Source: Chromera velia
Taxonomy: Eukaryota > Sar > Chromeraceae
Length of the DNA: 35,140 bases
Direction: 5' to 3'
NCBI GenBank assembly: GCA_018398765.1
Contig: JAHBMJ010001022.1
Coordinates: 1-35,140 of the forward strand
The translations under genes and the position numbers were made by a program. The notes below the pieces were generated by a model. The model had not been told where the DNA came from and made no database searches. It saw only the letters and a program-made list of their open reading frames with translations. Of this stretch, positions 20,574 through 29,910 are shown piece by piece; the first letter of the stretch is position 1, and each line of letters begins with the position of its first letter.

Positions 20574-20749
20574 ACACGATCCAGCCTCAGTAGGTTCATG
20601 CGCTCTCTTTGGATTGATCGTTCAAACAGCCTTTCGCGCTGCAGTTGTATTGCTTGTCGATTGAGCTTTGCACGTGGTCACTGTAGGAAGTCCAATTCAG
20701 TAGAAGCCACCTTTTTCAGAGCCCTTTTGAATTTCTTTGTCAGTTAGCA

Positions 20750-21730
20750 GTCATGTTGGTAGTAGAACGGTTTAGGAATTTTGTTCTGTTGCTTGAGGCT
20801 CTTGACCGGTTCAAGAACATCTCCATCCTTCACATGCAGAAGAATAGTCAAGCCCTCCTGGCAGAAGGCAGAACACTTGCAGAAAATCTTGTGGAGGCTG
20901 CAGGTGGGCCTTCCACAGCCGCCTCTTCAGGAAAGAGGAATCCGCAGTCAACTTCGAGAAGATCCCCTGCCGATACAGAGGGACTTTTGAAGAAGTCGAA
21001 GACCTGAAGGAGTTAGAAATTGACCGCTGGAGCCTGGGTCCACAAACAAGCAAGTGGCTCAGTAGACGGCAGCACAAAGAAGCAAAAGACACCTTCAGGG
21101 AGAGGGGGGAACAATAACAGTCCCCTGTCTGCGTCGCAGCGGTTGCAGATGGATGTGAAACGGGAGAGAAGTCCCCATAGGAGAAGTGATTGGAGGCCCG
21201 TAAGGTCCATCTCTAGCCTTCCGGTACGCCAGTGGACCTGTTCACCCAGAAAGAGTCTGTTGAGAGAGAAGATAGAGGTCAGAGTACTTCCCCTCAGGTG
21301 ACGTCCGAAGAAGCAGAAGAAAAGGGAAAAGACTGGGAGGGGCCGTCTTCTGATGCTGGTCGACCGACTGACCAGGGAGACATTGACATGTCCGACCCGA
21401 GCGGTGAAGAAACCCCATCATTCAGCCCGGTCCAGCCCGTCCCAGTGATGGAACCCATGCCGATGATGATCGGCAGAACCGAAAAAGCTGGGAAGAAGAA
21501 AGCCAAGAGAAGGAGTCTCAGAGAGAAACAACAGAGGAAGAGAGAGAAGCAGAAGGAGGTAAAGCACCGTGCAGAGATCAATACCATCCGGCAAGCTTGT
21601 GGGGATAGCTACCAGACGAATCTTGGTGCCTCCCTTCAAGGAGTGAGTGCAGAGGTGCAAGTAGAGAGACAGGATAGGGTTGCAATGCAGGAGGACCGAA
21701 AAAGAAGGAAAGAGGAGCGAAAGGAGTAGA
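20750..21730 (+). pseudogene. Gag-like coding trace in the small LTR element
   Basis: Gene-like, charged protein sequence on the + strand: an opening helix (RFRNFVLLLEALDRF), Ser/Pro/Glu-rich linkers and a very basic coiled segment (KKKAKRRSLREKQQRKREKQ). A motif of the type RAEIN-x-(I/L)RQ occurs twice in this neighbourhood. No zinc knuckle or enzyme motif was found. Position and charge suggest a structural, Gag-like product, but that is inference. It looks broken. Confidence 0.35.
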
Positions 21731-22954
21731 AGAGGCAAGAGACTCAGAGAGCCGAAATTAATGCCCTCAGGCAGAGGCAGTCGTCGCTTCTTAAAAACCA
21801 AGGAAGAGCGACGGGGGAGAAAGAGCAGTGGGAGGGATTCAGCAGCAACTCCGTGCCCCAACTTAGAGACCCGCATGAAATTTGAGAGCAACAACACAGA
21901 ATCACGTCAGTACGCCTTCACAGTAGCATGGAGACGGGTTATAAGTAGGGGAAGAGGGGGTTTGGTTCGAATGCAGCGCCTTCCCTGAAAAAGAATGTGC
22001 AAACGTATCAACTCGCCTCCATCTATCACAGTGACTGCGACAGGGTAGAGACGCCGAGCATGAAGGGGGATACAGGGGGTACCTAGTCCACAAAAACTCA
22101 AACACTGTCTCACAATGAATACATCCAGAAGTATTTCTCTGAACCGTGGGCATAGTATGCGATGGCGACGTTTCGTTGAGGGGTATGTATATGTTGTGAA
22201 CTAGGTTGTGAAGTGTGTGAGCCAGAGTTGGAGATGGAATATAGTTGTATTTCAACGTTTTCCTTTTTTTGTCCATCCACATCCCTTCATTTTATTTGGA
22301 CATGCAGTTGCTTTGGTTTTGCGCGTCTGTTTGATTCTGTTTGCCTGTACCGGGGTCCCGTCTCGCCTGCGTTGGGCAGGAATTTTTTTTTTTCAGAGAT
22401 CGTTTCAATTGTTGTGTGCTTTCGCTCAGCCGCGGGGCGCGGCGTTGGAGGGAGGGGGCATGGTACTAGTGAGAGAGGAAAGGAGGAGACAGAAAAGCAG
22501 GTGATAGTGAGAGAAGAAAGCATAGAGAGAAGGAGAAGAAGAGCTGACAGTTAACAGTGAGTGATGGTCAGAAAGAGAAGATTTTTTTTGCACAGCATGA
22601 CGTCTGAAGCAAGGCAGTCATTCAGATCGATCGGAAAAAAGAGAGAGCAAGAGTTGAAATAGGCAGAGGTGGCTGTATTGGCTACGGATTAGCCAATCAG
22701 AGAAACAGTTCATCTCATGTGCTGCTGCATTCCAGGTTCAAATCCTGTGAACGATTCTTTATCCCGTTTTTCATATAAGAAAAGAAAGCTTGCTTTGCAA
22801 TCAGTTGTCATAAGCCTAATCGATCAGCAGCAAAGGCTGGAAGAGGGAGAAAATGACTTGAGGTGACTTACATAGATTCGAGACCGTTCTGTATGGACCA
22901 CGCCTTTTTGAGATCAAATTGCCTCATGCAGATGAAGTGGCGGGATATCACTCT

Positions 22955-22966
22955 GGAGGGAGGGGG
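22955..22966 (+). other. Polypurine tract of the small LTR element
   Basis: GGAGGGAGGGGG, two bases upstream of the 3' LTR, where plus-strand priming is expected. Confidence 0.65.
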
Positions 22967-22968
22967 CA

Positions 22969-23216
22969 CGTAGCGTTGTGAAGGCCTGACAAGCAGTTGT
23001 ATCAGGATGAAAGGAAGTGCGCGCACATAACGTGCATAGTGCGTATGCATGATGCATGCATGCTGTATGACCGGGAATTAATTGTGCAGCATACAGTCTC
23101 AATGAAGTCATCCATTGTTTGTCTTAGAGCCCAGAGATAGCAGAACTACTCATGCATGACAGTACCTTTATCTGTATGATTGAATAGTAGCTACGACTAG
23201 CTGCTGGCATCCCTAC
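22969..23216 (+). repeat. 3' LTR of the small LTR element
   Basis: Partner of 20313-20560, same length; all differences I counted between the two are transitions. Confidence 0.85.
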
Positions 23217-23227
23217 AGTAAGGATAG

Positions 23228-23337
23228 ACTATGTCTTAAAAATCCGTGTCACAAGCATGGACTATGTCTTAAAAGTCTGTGTCATAAGTATGGAGTATGT
23301 CTTAAAAGTTTGTGTCGCAAGCATAGACTATGTCTTG
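23228..23337. repeat. Minisatellite B, 33-bp unit, right part
   Basis: Three complete 33-bp units (23228-23260, 23261-23293, 23294-23326) and an 11-bp partial one, each beginning A(C/G)TATGTCTTAAAA. Same unit and orientation as 20186-20251, so the LTR element between them split one array. Confidence 0.9.
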
Positions 23338-23409
23338 TATGGGCTGTGATAGGCCATGATAGGTAACCGTCATGCTGCTGCAGCCTAGGCTACGTAGCCG
23401 GGGGCCGCT

Positions 23410-23760
23410 TTGGCGGACAACTTAGTCGACCGGCTGTGCCGCAGCACGCCGCAGGCGCGGACGAACTTGATCAGACATATCACAAATATGGATGAACTTG
23501 AACGTTCTGCTTTCAAGTGGGCGGTAGTGTTAGAGAGGTATAGGGAGATGGTGGTGCGTGAGCCCATGGCCTACCGCGGTGGGCGCCGCCAGCTGACTGC
23601 GTTGGACAATCATACATACTTGGAAAGGGTGTATAAAAGTAAACGACGGTCCCGTTCCTGGTTAGTCCCCAGATCGGACTCGCGCAGGGTGAGTCCGGTC
23701 CCGGCCTTTTACAAACGTCGTAAGGAGGTAACTCTTCTTTTCCTAAGTAAGCGCACTTAG
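23410..23760 (+). CDS. Unrecognised ORF next to the Gypsy-type element
   Basis: 116 codons; I do not recognise the product. It is basic, with DELERSAFKWAVVLERYREM and YRGGRRQLTALDNHTYLERV looking like ordinary folded-protein sequence. Its last 13 or so codons run into the LTR at 23720, so the natural end is probably lost or the frame is chance. It could be a host exon remnant or a fragment of another element. Confidence 0.25.
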   Translation: MADNLVDRLCRSTPQARTNLIRHITNMDELERSAFKWAVVLERYREMVVREPMAYRGGRRQLTALDNHTYLERVYKSKRRSRSWLVPRSDSRRVSPVPAFYKRRKEVTLLFLSKRT

Positions 23761-24056
23761 TTCAGTTAGATCTCTACTATAAAAAGTCTGTCAGTTCAAG
23801 GTTCACTTCTAAACTGCTTCTAGAAGCTTTGCAAGCAACTGTTATTTACTCAATCCAGGCTATACGCAGCTGACTGAATTAATTCCATTTTATTTCTATT
23901 TTATTTATTTTTCTTCTAATACAGACTGGCATGGCGGCGCCTCCATGAGCTTGCATGCGTGTGTTGGTCTCTGAGCTGCGGGTATCCCGTATGGCGGCGG
24001 TGCGCGTTAGTTCGGCTCACCCTGGGATTGGCCCATCCCGTGGCTTGCCTCACTAT
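23720..24056 (-). repeat. 3' LTR of the Gypsy-type element
   Basis: 337 bp; left copy on the + strand, hence the 3' LTR of this minus-strand element. No indels against 29299-29635. Confidence 0.9.
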
Positions 24057-24064
24057 GTTACGTG

Positions 24065-24076
24065 CCTCTCCCCCTT
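24065..24076 (-). other. Polypurine tract of the Gypsy-type element
   Basis: On the minus strand AAGGGGGAGAGG, a few bases inside the 3' LTR, where plus-strand DNA synthesis is primed. Confidence 0.6.
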
Positions 24077-24189
24077 GGAGCGTGTGTCCTATGCGCTCTG
24101 TCCTTCTTCTCGGCTTTTTTGCGGTTAACTGCCAACCAAAATTGACTGTACAATTCCTGTCTATTCACTTTGATCGTTGCTTGAATTCT

Positions 24190-25660
24190 TTGATTTAATT
24201 TCTCTTTCGCATTTCGGAGGTGGGAGGCTGGCTTCCACGACGCTTCACTCTCAGGGAACCCCACCCATTACACACGGTATTGGGTTCCTCTGCCTCTTCC
24301 CCAAACACCGAAGACCTTTTTAATTTTATACTCTTCGTCGGCCCAGGAGGGCAATCGGATGGCCGGACGGCCCCGTCCTTCGTGGCAGTACAGCTTGCAC
24401 AGCGACGTGTGTACATGGGGGTCTTTGTGGCTTCCCGCTGGCAGGGCGACTTCGAAATTATCTCGGGACTGATCGAACTGGGTCACTTTGAAGGGACCAA
24501 ACCACAGGCTGTCGAGCTTGCGGTTGTATAGGGGAACATCGGGCTTTGCAGCGGTTGCCCACCAGGAGCGATAGACAAGCACATAGTCCCCCACCTTGAT
24601 GTCGTTGGTTGGGCGGCGTCGTCTGTTGGCATTTCGGATTTGACTGGACTGGGCTGCTTTGAGAGAGGCACGGGCGGCCTCAATAGCTTCTCTATGTTCC
24701 TTCAAAAAATCAGAGGCCTCGGGGGAAGGCTGGATAGAAGGAGAAAGAGAAAGAGCAGGGAGCGTGAGGGGTTCTCTTCCGTGTTTGAGCTGAAAGGGAG
24801 AGCGACTTGTCCCGACATAGACAGATGTGTTGTATACAAACTCAAGAAACGGGATGAATTCCGCCCATCGGTGATGCTGGGTCTCAACGAGGCAACAGAG
24901 GGCCTCCTCGATTGTTTGATTCATGCGTTCTGCTGATCCTGGTGTGTCGTGGTGTGCCGTCGTGAAGAACGACAGGTGTATGCCCGAGAAGGTGTGTAGG
25001 GTCTGCCAGAATCGAGATAGAAAACGGCGGTCTCTGTCACTAAGGATCGTGCGCTGCCACCCCTTCTTTGCTATGACATTTTCGTAATATAGCCGGCCTG
25101 CCTGCTCTGCTGTTACTGTTGTATAGGTCCGGATCAGGCATACCCCTTTTAACAGAGAGTCAGTGATAACCATGAGACAGTCAAACTGTTCATCTCCGGA
25201 GGTGGGCAGTCCAACGAGGAAGTCAATTTGAGTGACTTCCCATAGGTGGTTGGGAACGGGGAGCGGTCGGAGGAGACCGGGTGGCGCTCGGCTGGGAGCT
25301 TTGCTTCTCTGGCAGAGATCACAGGCACGAACGAATCTGCGTACATCTCTCCACATCTGAGGCCAGAAGTATCTCTCTGTCATTCGACTATAGGTTTTCC
25401 CGACCCCGAAGTGCGCACTCTTGTGAGATGAGTGGCTCTCCCGAATAAGAGCCGTGCGCTGTGAGCGAGGGACACAAAGGCGGTCCTCCTGGAACAACAA
25501 ACCATCTCTCAGAGAGAGACCTTTCAAACGGGGCACCAGATGAGGGGAGGGGAGTTTGTTTGGGGAATTCTTCAGGTGAGTATGCTCTAGGGCAAACCAG
25601 GGATCGTTTGCATACTCCTCTTTGCAGCGTCTCTGCAGATCAACATCTCCCTCAATCTTC
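24190..25660 (-). pseudogene. Integrase region with chromodomain-like end (fossil)
   Basis: Integrase joins element DNA to the target. Visible in order on the minus strand: the N-terminal zinc-binding region ending CDLCQRSK, the catalytic core ([36 protein letters not shown]), the C-terminal segment with [11 protein letters not shown], and beyond it chromodomain-type sequence. This identifies pol of a Ty3/Gypsy element. Part of a broken element. Confidence 0.9.
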
Positions 25661-25749
25661 AAGGTTGTCCGGCACTAACGCTGCTCAGTGCTCCCGTGCC
25701 CCCCCCCCCAAAGAACGGGTCTCGCCAACAACTGCCCCCTCATCCTCAT

Positions 25750-27100
25750 ACTCAGGTTCAAGCCCTGGGACCTCATTGTCGTCAGGATTGTCGGCTTGAC
25801 TGACCATCAGCGAGGTAGGTTGCCTCACTCTGACAGATGGCAAAGGGGCAGAAGGGGAGGACTGGACCAAAGGGGGCAGATTGCGGGAAAGTGCGTCAGC
25901 AACGATGTTCGCCCTCCCCAGAATATATTTGATCGGAACCGCCACTTCCTCTAGAAACTCAATCCACTGTCTTACACACAGACTGCAGTGCTCAAACGAC
26001 TTCCCCAAATTCTCCAAACTCTTGTGGTCCGTCTAAAACTCCGACCCGGGCGTCAGGAAATGACGCCAAACCTTCGCAAAATGGATAATCGCCAACAGTT
26101 CTAACTCTTCCACTGGGTAGCATACCTCGATGGGGGTCAGGCGGCAGGAGCCGAAGGCAAGCGGACGGTATGCCCCTGTCTTCTGACAGCACTGAATAGT
26201 AACTACCTCGATGGCTTGATGCGACTGTGAGGCGTCATGTGCAATGTAGACAGGCTGACTGGGGTCAGGCAGTGCACGGGTGGCAAGCTCAAGGACAGCT
26301 TTCTTTAGAGCAATGAATGCCTGATCATGCACAGGCTCCCACACAAAGGGGATTGAGGTGTGGAAAAGAGAGAGAAAGGGAGAAGCGACCTGGCTGTACC
26401 CCTTAACAAACTTCCGAAACCAATTTCCTAACCCCAAAAACTGACGCAGTGAAGTGTGGTCGGTCGGCTTGGGGAAGTCCTGGAGTCCCTGCACCTTCTC
26501 AGACATAGGCCTGAATCCACCCTCACTGATGACCAGCCCCAAGAACTTGGCTTCGGTCCAGAACCAATCATACTTCGACAGTTTGACATAGAGAGACTCG
26601 TCGGCGAGGAGCTGGAGGACGGCCTCCACATCTCTCTCGTGTTCCTCAGGAGTGTGGCTGAAAATTAAGAGATCATCAATAAAAACAATTATACACCTGT
26701 TTAACAAAAGGCGCAATGTCTTGCTGATCATACGTATGCTGATTCCAGGTGCATTGTAGTAGCCAAACGGCATGACCAGCCCCTCAAACATGCCGTACCT
26801 TGTTATGAAAGCACTCTTCTCCTCGTCGCCCTTGGCCACCTGGATCTGATGGAAGTACTGTCTCAAGTCGAGAAACGAGAAGTACTTGGCCCCATGCAGG
26901 CGGGAAATCAAGTCATCCAGATGCGGCAGGGGATATCTGTCCCTCACACAGATCTTGTTCAGCTGCGTGTAATCAATACACATATGCTGAGTGCCGTCAG
27001 CCTTCGTGACAAAAAAGACAGGGGCAGCAAACGGGGAGTTGGAAGGGCGGATCTAACCCTTGGCTAAATACAACTCTAACTGTTTTCGAAGCTCACCGAG
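25750..27100 (-). pseudogene. Reverse transcriptase and RNase H region (fossil)
   Basis: Reverse transcriptase: MCIDYTQLNKICVRDRYPLP, YFSFLDLRQYFHQI, MPFGYYNAPG and the catalytic box FIDDLLIFS in the order expected for Ty3/Gypsy. FLGLGNWFRKFVKGYSQVA marks the RT/RNase H connection, and [16 protein letters not shown] the end of the RNase H domain, followed by an acidic linker. Broken. Confidence 0.92.
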
Positions 27101-27900
27101 CTGCCCGTAGGTGAGCCTATACGGAGCTCGAGCAGGGGGGCGGTGACCTGGCTCGAGTTTGATGTGACACTCGACTTCTCTCTTGGGCGGAAGGGCGGGA
27201 ATCTCATTCGGGAAAATGCTGAAATGCTTCTCTAGAACCTTTCTCATCCCTGGCCTCATTCCTTCCTCCTGCACCTCCCTGTGGAAATCTGTGTAATCAT
27301 CCGAATTGACTGGGAGATCGGACAGGAAAGACGAGAGAGGTGGGGGCCTCCGTATCTCGGCTCCTTGGATTTGGTTGACCTCCAGGGGGGAAGAAACGGA
27401 GGGAAGAGGTCGGACCTTAAGACGGTAGCACCGGAAGGTGGTAGATTCCTTCTTAGAAAGCCTACGGATCTCTCTGCGGGTCAAGGGTTCAGGCTTGGCC
27501 CCCAGAATATGGTAGACTTCCAAGTCATACAGTGTGAACTGCGACCCGGAGGGAGAACGATCTGCAGCGATGAAGAGAGACTTCGCTTCGAAATCGGGAA
27601 GGGGTTTGAAGGTCTCACAGAAGGGCATCCCCAGGACCATATCATAATCCTCGTCCAGATCGAGTACAGTCATGGTCAGGGGGGCTACAAAGTCCTGAAT
27701 TCTCAGATCGATATCAGGCGCCTCCCATTGGACAGTAGTCAAAAGAGCCTGCGCACCATCGAGACGGATGCCCCCTTTACATGTGGAGGGCTCCAAAGCG
27801 GACAAACGGAACTCCCCAGTCTCAACAACTCTCTTGCTCACATAAATGGAGTCCACCCCTGGATCTCAAAGGGCACGGATTAGGATGCCATTCGCTATGC
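27100..27900 (-). pseudogene. Protease region and start of RT (fossil)
   Basis: DYDMVLGMPFCETFKPLPDF is the 'I-LG--FL' end of a retropepsin; further on FPNEIPALPPKREVECHIKL matches the segment just before Ty3/Gypsy reverse transcriptases. Part of a broken element. Confidence 0.8.
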
Positions 27901-28099
27901 CATGGAAGGTGATCAATTTCCCTCTCCTGCCTGTCCTGCCCCCAGTCATGGAGTACATCCCTCTCGGGGGTGCATTCTGCTGCTCAGCCTGGCGCTGTGA
28001 CCACTAGGGAGGGTTTCCCTGGAACTGCGGTGGTGGGCACAGTCCAAAGGGAGGTGTAAGCCCCTGTGGGATGACTGAATTCCCTTACTGCCCCTGCAC

Positions 28100-29280
28100 C
28101 AAACCGCCGTAGTGCTGCTGCACCCCACTCTGTAGGTTGTGCATATGTCTTTGACCTCCATAGAAATTTTTCTGACCCTTATGACCCCTAGGACCCTGTT
28201 GTTGCTGTTGTTGCTTGCGGTTCCTGCACTGGTGTGCAGAGTGTCCCACTGCATGACAATTGAAGCACGTATTCTCCTAAATATGCCTGTTGATCTCATC
28301 TTAGGAAAGGGAATAAATTCGGGAGATTTGGTTGAGATCTATCGGGACGAGCTCATCGTTCGATTGGGACTGAGGTCGCAAAGGTGGGTGTGAATCACTG
28401 CGCCCGTCTCTGCCCTGGCCCCCATAATCTTTCTTTCTCCCCCCACTCAACAGCTTCTCGGCTTCCTCTGCATCCTTCATCGCAGCATCGAGACTGTCAA
28501 GCTTCCTTCTCCTCACTTCCTTCCTCACCCTAGTTCCTTACCTCATCCGGAAGGCCCCGAATGTAGTCGTACATCAAATCGATCTCACTCACATCAACGA
28601 TTCCTTCTGCAATATCGTTGAATTGGATAGAGTACTTGTGAACCCCCTCATTGCCCTGATAACGGACGTTCCGGACTTCCCCTCTCAAATCTGTCTGTTT
28701 GTTGAGATCGGGGAAACGCTCAGACAGACGGGTGAAGAGATCTTCTACGTTGACAAAAGGAGAGGCAGACCTCTATGTCTTGTCATACCATTGCTTGAGG
28801 AATCGGGAGAAGTATTGATGTACAGACCCCAACTGCTTCGACACCTAAATATCTGAGAGCTGTATATATTTCCTCATATCTGCGACCCAACCTTCGAGCA
28901 ACTTCCGGTCCCCATGAAACACCGGTGGCTCTTTCGCCTTGAAGTTCGACCGTTGGGGAGGCAGAGAAGTCGGCTGTTGATTCATCCGCTGCTGCTGCTG
29001 CTGTTCTGGTATCTGCTACTACTGTTGATGGATTGGGCCCCCGTCGGTGGCTGTTTATTGCTGCTGTACTCCTAGAGTATCCATCTGTTGTTGTTGAAGT
29101 TGTTGCGTCTGCTGCACCTGGATCATCTGCTGCTGCATGAATTGCTGCCCCTCCAGCAATTGCTGCAGAACCTACTCCATCGAGAGAGAGTCTTGGAAGA
29201 AGAAAAGAATTTATTTGCCAAGAAAGAAGATGACTGTTACAGTATTGGACTGAGCAACAGAGGCCCTGGCAAGATCAACC
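28100..29280 (-). pseudogene. Gag region with CCHC zinc knuckle (fossil)
   Basis: Minus-strand CFNCHAVGHSAHQC at 28226-28267 is a perfect C-x2-C-x4-H-x4-C nucleic-acid-binding knuckle, followed by a Gln-rich tail. The N-terminal side (about 28980-29170) has CAG-type repeats giving poly-Gln. A charged stretch lies at 28300-28530. Broken. Confidence 0.75.
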
Positions 29281-29281
29281 A

Positions 29282-29297
29282 GGCTCTGTTGCTACCA
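29282..29297 (-). other. Primer-binding site of the Gypsy-type element
   Basis: Minus strand TGGTAGCAACAGAGCC, one base after the 5' LTR; begins with the TGG that pairs with a tRNA CCA end. Similar to the site of the small LTR element. Confidence 0.6.
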
Positions 29298-29298
29298 T

Positions 29299-29635
29299 GT
29301 AAGGAGGTAACTCCTCTTCTCCTAAGTGAGTGCACTTAGTTCAGTTAGATCTCTACTACGGAAAGTCTGCCAGTTCAAGGTTCTCTTCTAAACTGCTTCT
29401 AAAAGCTTTGCAAGCAACTGTTGTTTACTCAATCTAGGCTATACGCAGCTGACTGAATTAATTCCATTTTATTTCTATTCTATTTATTTTTCTTCTAATA
29501 CAGACTGGTATGGCGGTGCCTCCATGAGCCTGCGTACGTGTGTTGGTCTCTGAGCTACGGGCGTCCCGTGCGGCGGCGGTGCGCGTTAGTTCGGCTCACC
29601 CCGGGATTGGCCGGTCCCGTGGCTCGCCTCACTAT
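29299..29635 (-). repeat. 5' LTR of the Gypsy-type element
   Basis: 337 bp, partner of 23720-24056. The T-rich tail of the neighbouring LINE starts at the very next base. Confidence 0.9.
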
Positions 29636-29652
29636 TTATTTTTTTTATTTAA
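29636..29652 (-). other. T-rich run, likely LINE poly(A) tail
   Basis: A run of almost only T on the + strand starting right at the end of the LTR at 29635; on the minus strand it is A-rich and lies downstream of the LINE coding sequence. Confidence 0.5.
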
Positions 29653-29669
29653 TTGTGGTTAAGCCTAGA

Positions 29670-29687
29670 GTCTCTGAAACCAGAGAC
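29670..29687. other. Perfect 7-bp hairpin in LINE 3' region
   Basis: GTCTCTG-aaac-CAGAGAC. It lies close to the presumed 3' end of the LINE, where some LINE reverse transcriptases recognise a stem-loop; that role is inference. Confidence 0.35.
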
Positions 29688-29826
29688 AAATGGCAACCCA
29701 TGCATGCAGTTGTAAATAAAAGGAGCAGACCGCCGCAGCTTAGCCTGCTTCCGCATATAAATATGAACAACCACGACCCTCCGCAGCCTAGGCTGAAGCT
29801 AAAAGCTGAACAACCACACAAGACGG

Positions 29827-29910
29827 GCATGCACTCATTTCAGACAAGCTTCAATCAGTGCACTTGATGCGCGTGCACTCATTTCAGACAAGCTTCGATC
29901 AGTGCACTTG
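29827..29910. repeat. Two 40-bp direct repeats
   Basis: 29827-29866 and 29871-29910, separated by ATGC and differing at two positions, both transitions. Each unit has TGCACT near its left end and AGTGCA near its right end, so it can fold back on itself. The right copy covers the stop codon that ends the LINE's 3' open stretch. Confidence 0.85.

Larger units (their letters stand above)
20313..23216 (+). mobile_element. Small non-autonomous LTR element (fossil)
   Basis: Two 248-bp direct repeats of equal length (20313-20560 and 22969-23216) flank a 2.4-kb interior. A primer-binding-like site TGGCAGCAGAGC follows the left repeat by one base, and the purine tract GGAGGGAGGGGG lies two bases before the right one, so the element reads on the + strand. 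I see no protease, reverse transcriptase or integrase; it probably depended on another element. The interior has only a gag-like coding trace and looks broken. The repeats differ at about 21 of 248 positions (8.5%), so the insertion is old. No clear target duplication. It sits inside minisatellite B. Confidence 0.8.
23720..29635 (-). mobile_element. Ty3/Gypsy-type LTR retrotransposon, chromovirus-like (fossil)
   Basis: About 5.9 kb on the minus strand. 337-bp LTRs of equal length (23720-24056 and 29299-29635) enclose, in minus-strand order, gag with a CCHC knuckle, protease, reverse transcriptase with RNase H, integrase, and a chromodomain-like end. The PR-RT-RH-IN order identifies the Ty3/Gypsy family; the C-terminal chromodomain suggests the chromovirus branch. 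Primer-binding and polypurine sites are present. It is broken, with several breaks spread over gag and pol. The LTRs differ at about 27 of 337 positions (8%), so it is old. No matching target duplication is seen at the two ends. Confidence 0.92.

Noticed and set aside
21955-21990. Second B box-like GGTTCGAATGC in the small LTR element
   Set aside because: Single short match without an A box or fold; likely chance.
22663-22750. Functional tRNA gene
   Set aside because: Only box-like motifs are present; acceptor and anticodon stems do not pair.
18751-23337. CRISPR array
   Set aside because: The 33-bp units are tandem without unique spacers, in a eukaryotic, intron-bearing context.
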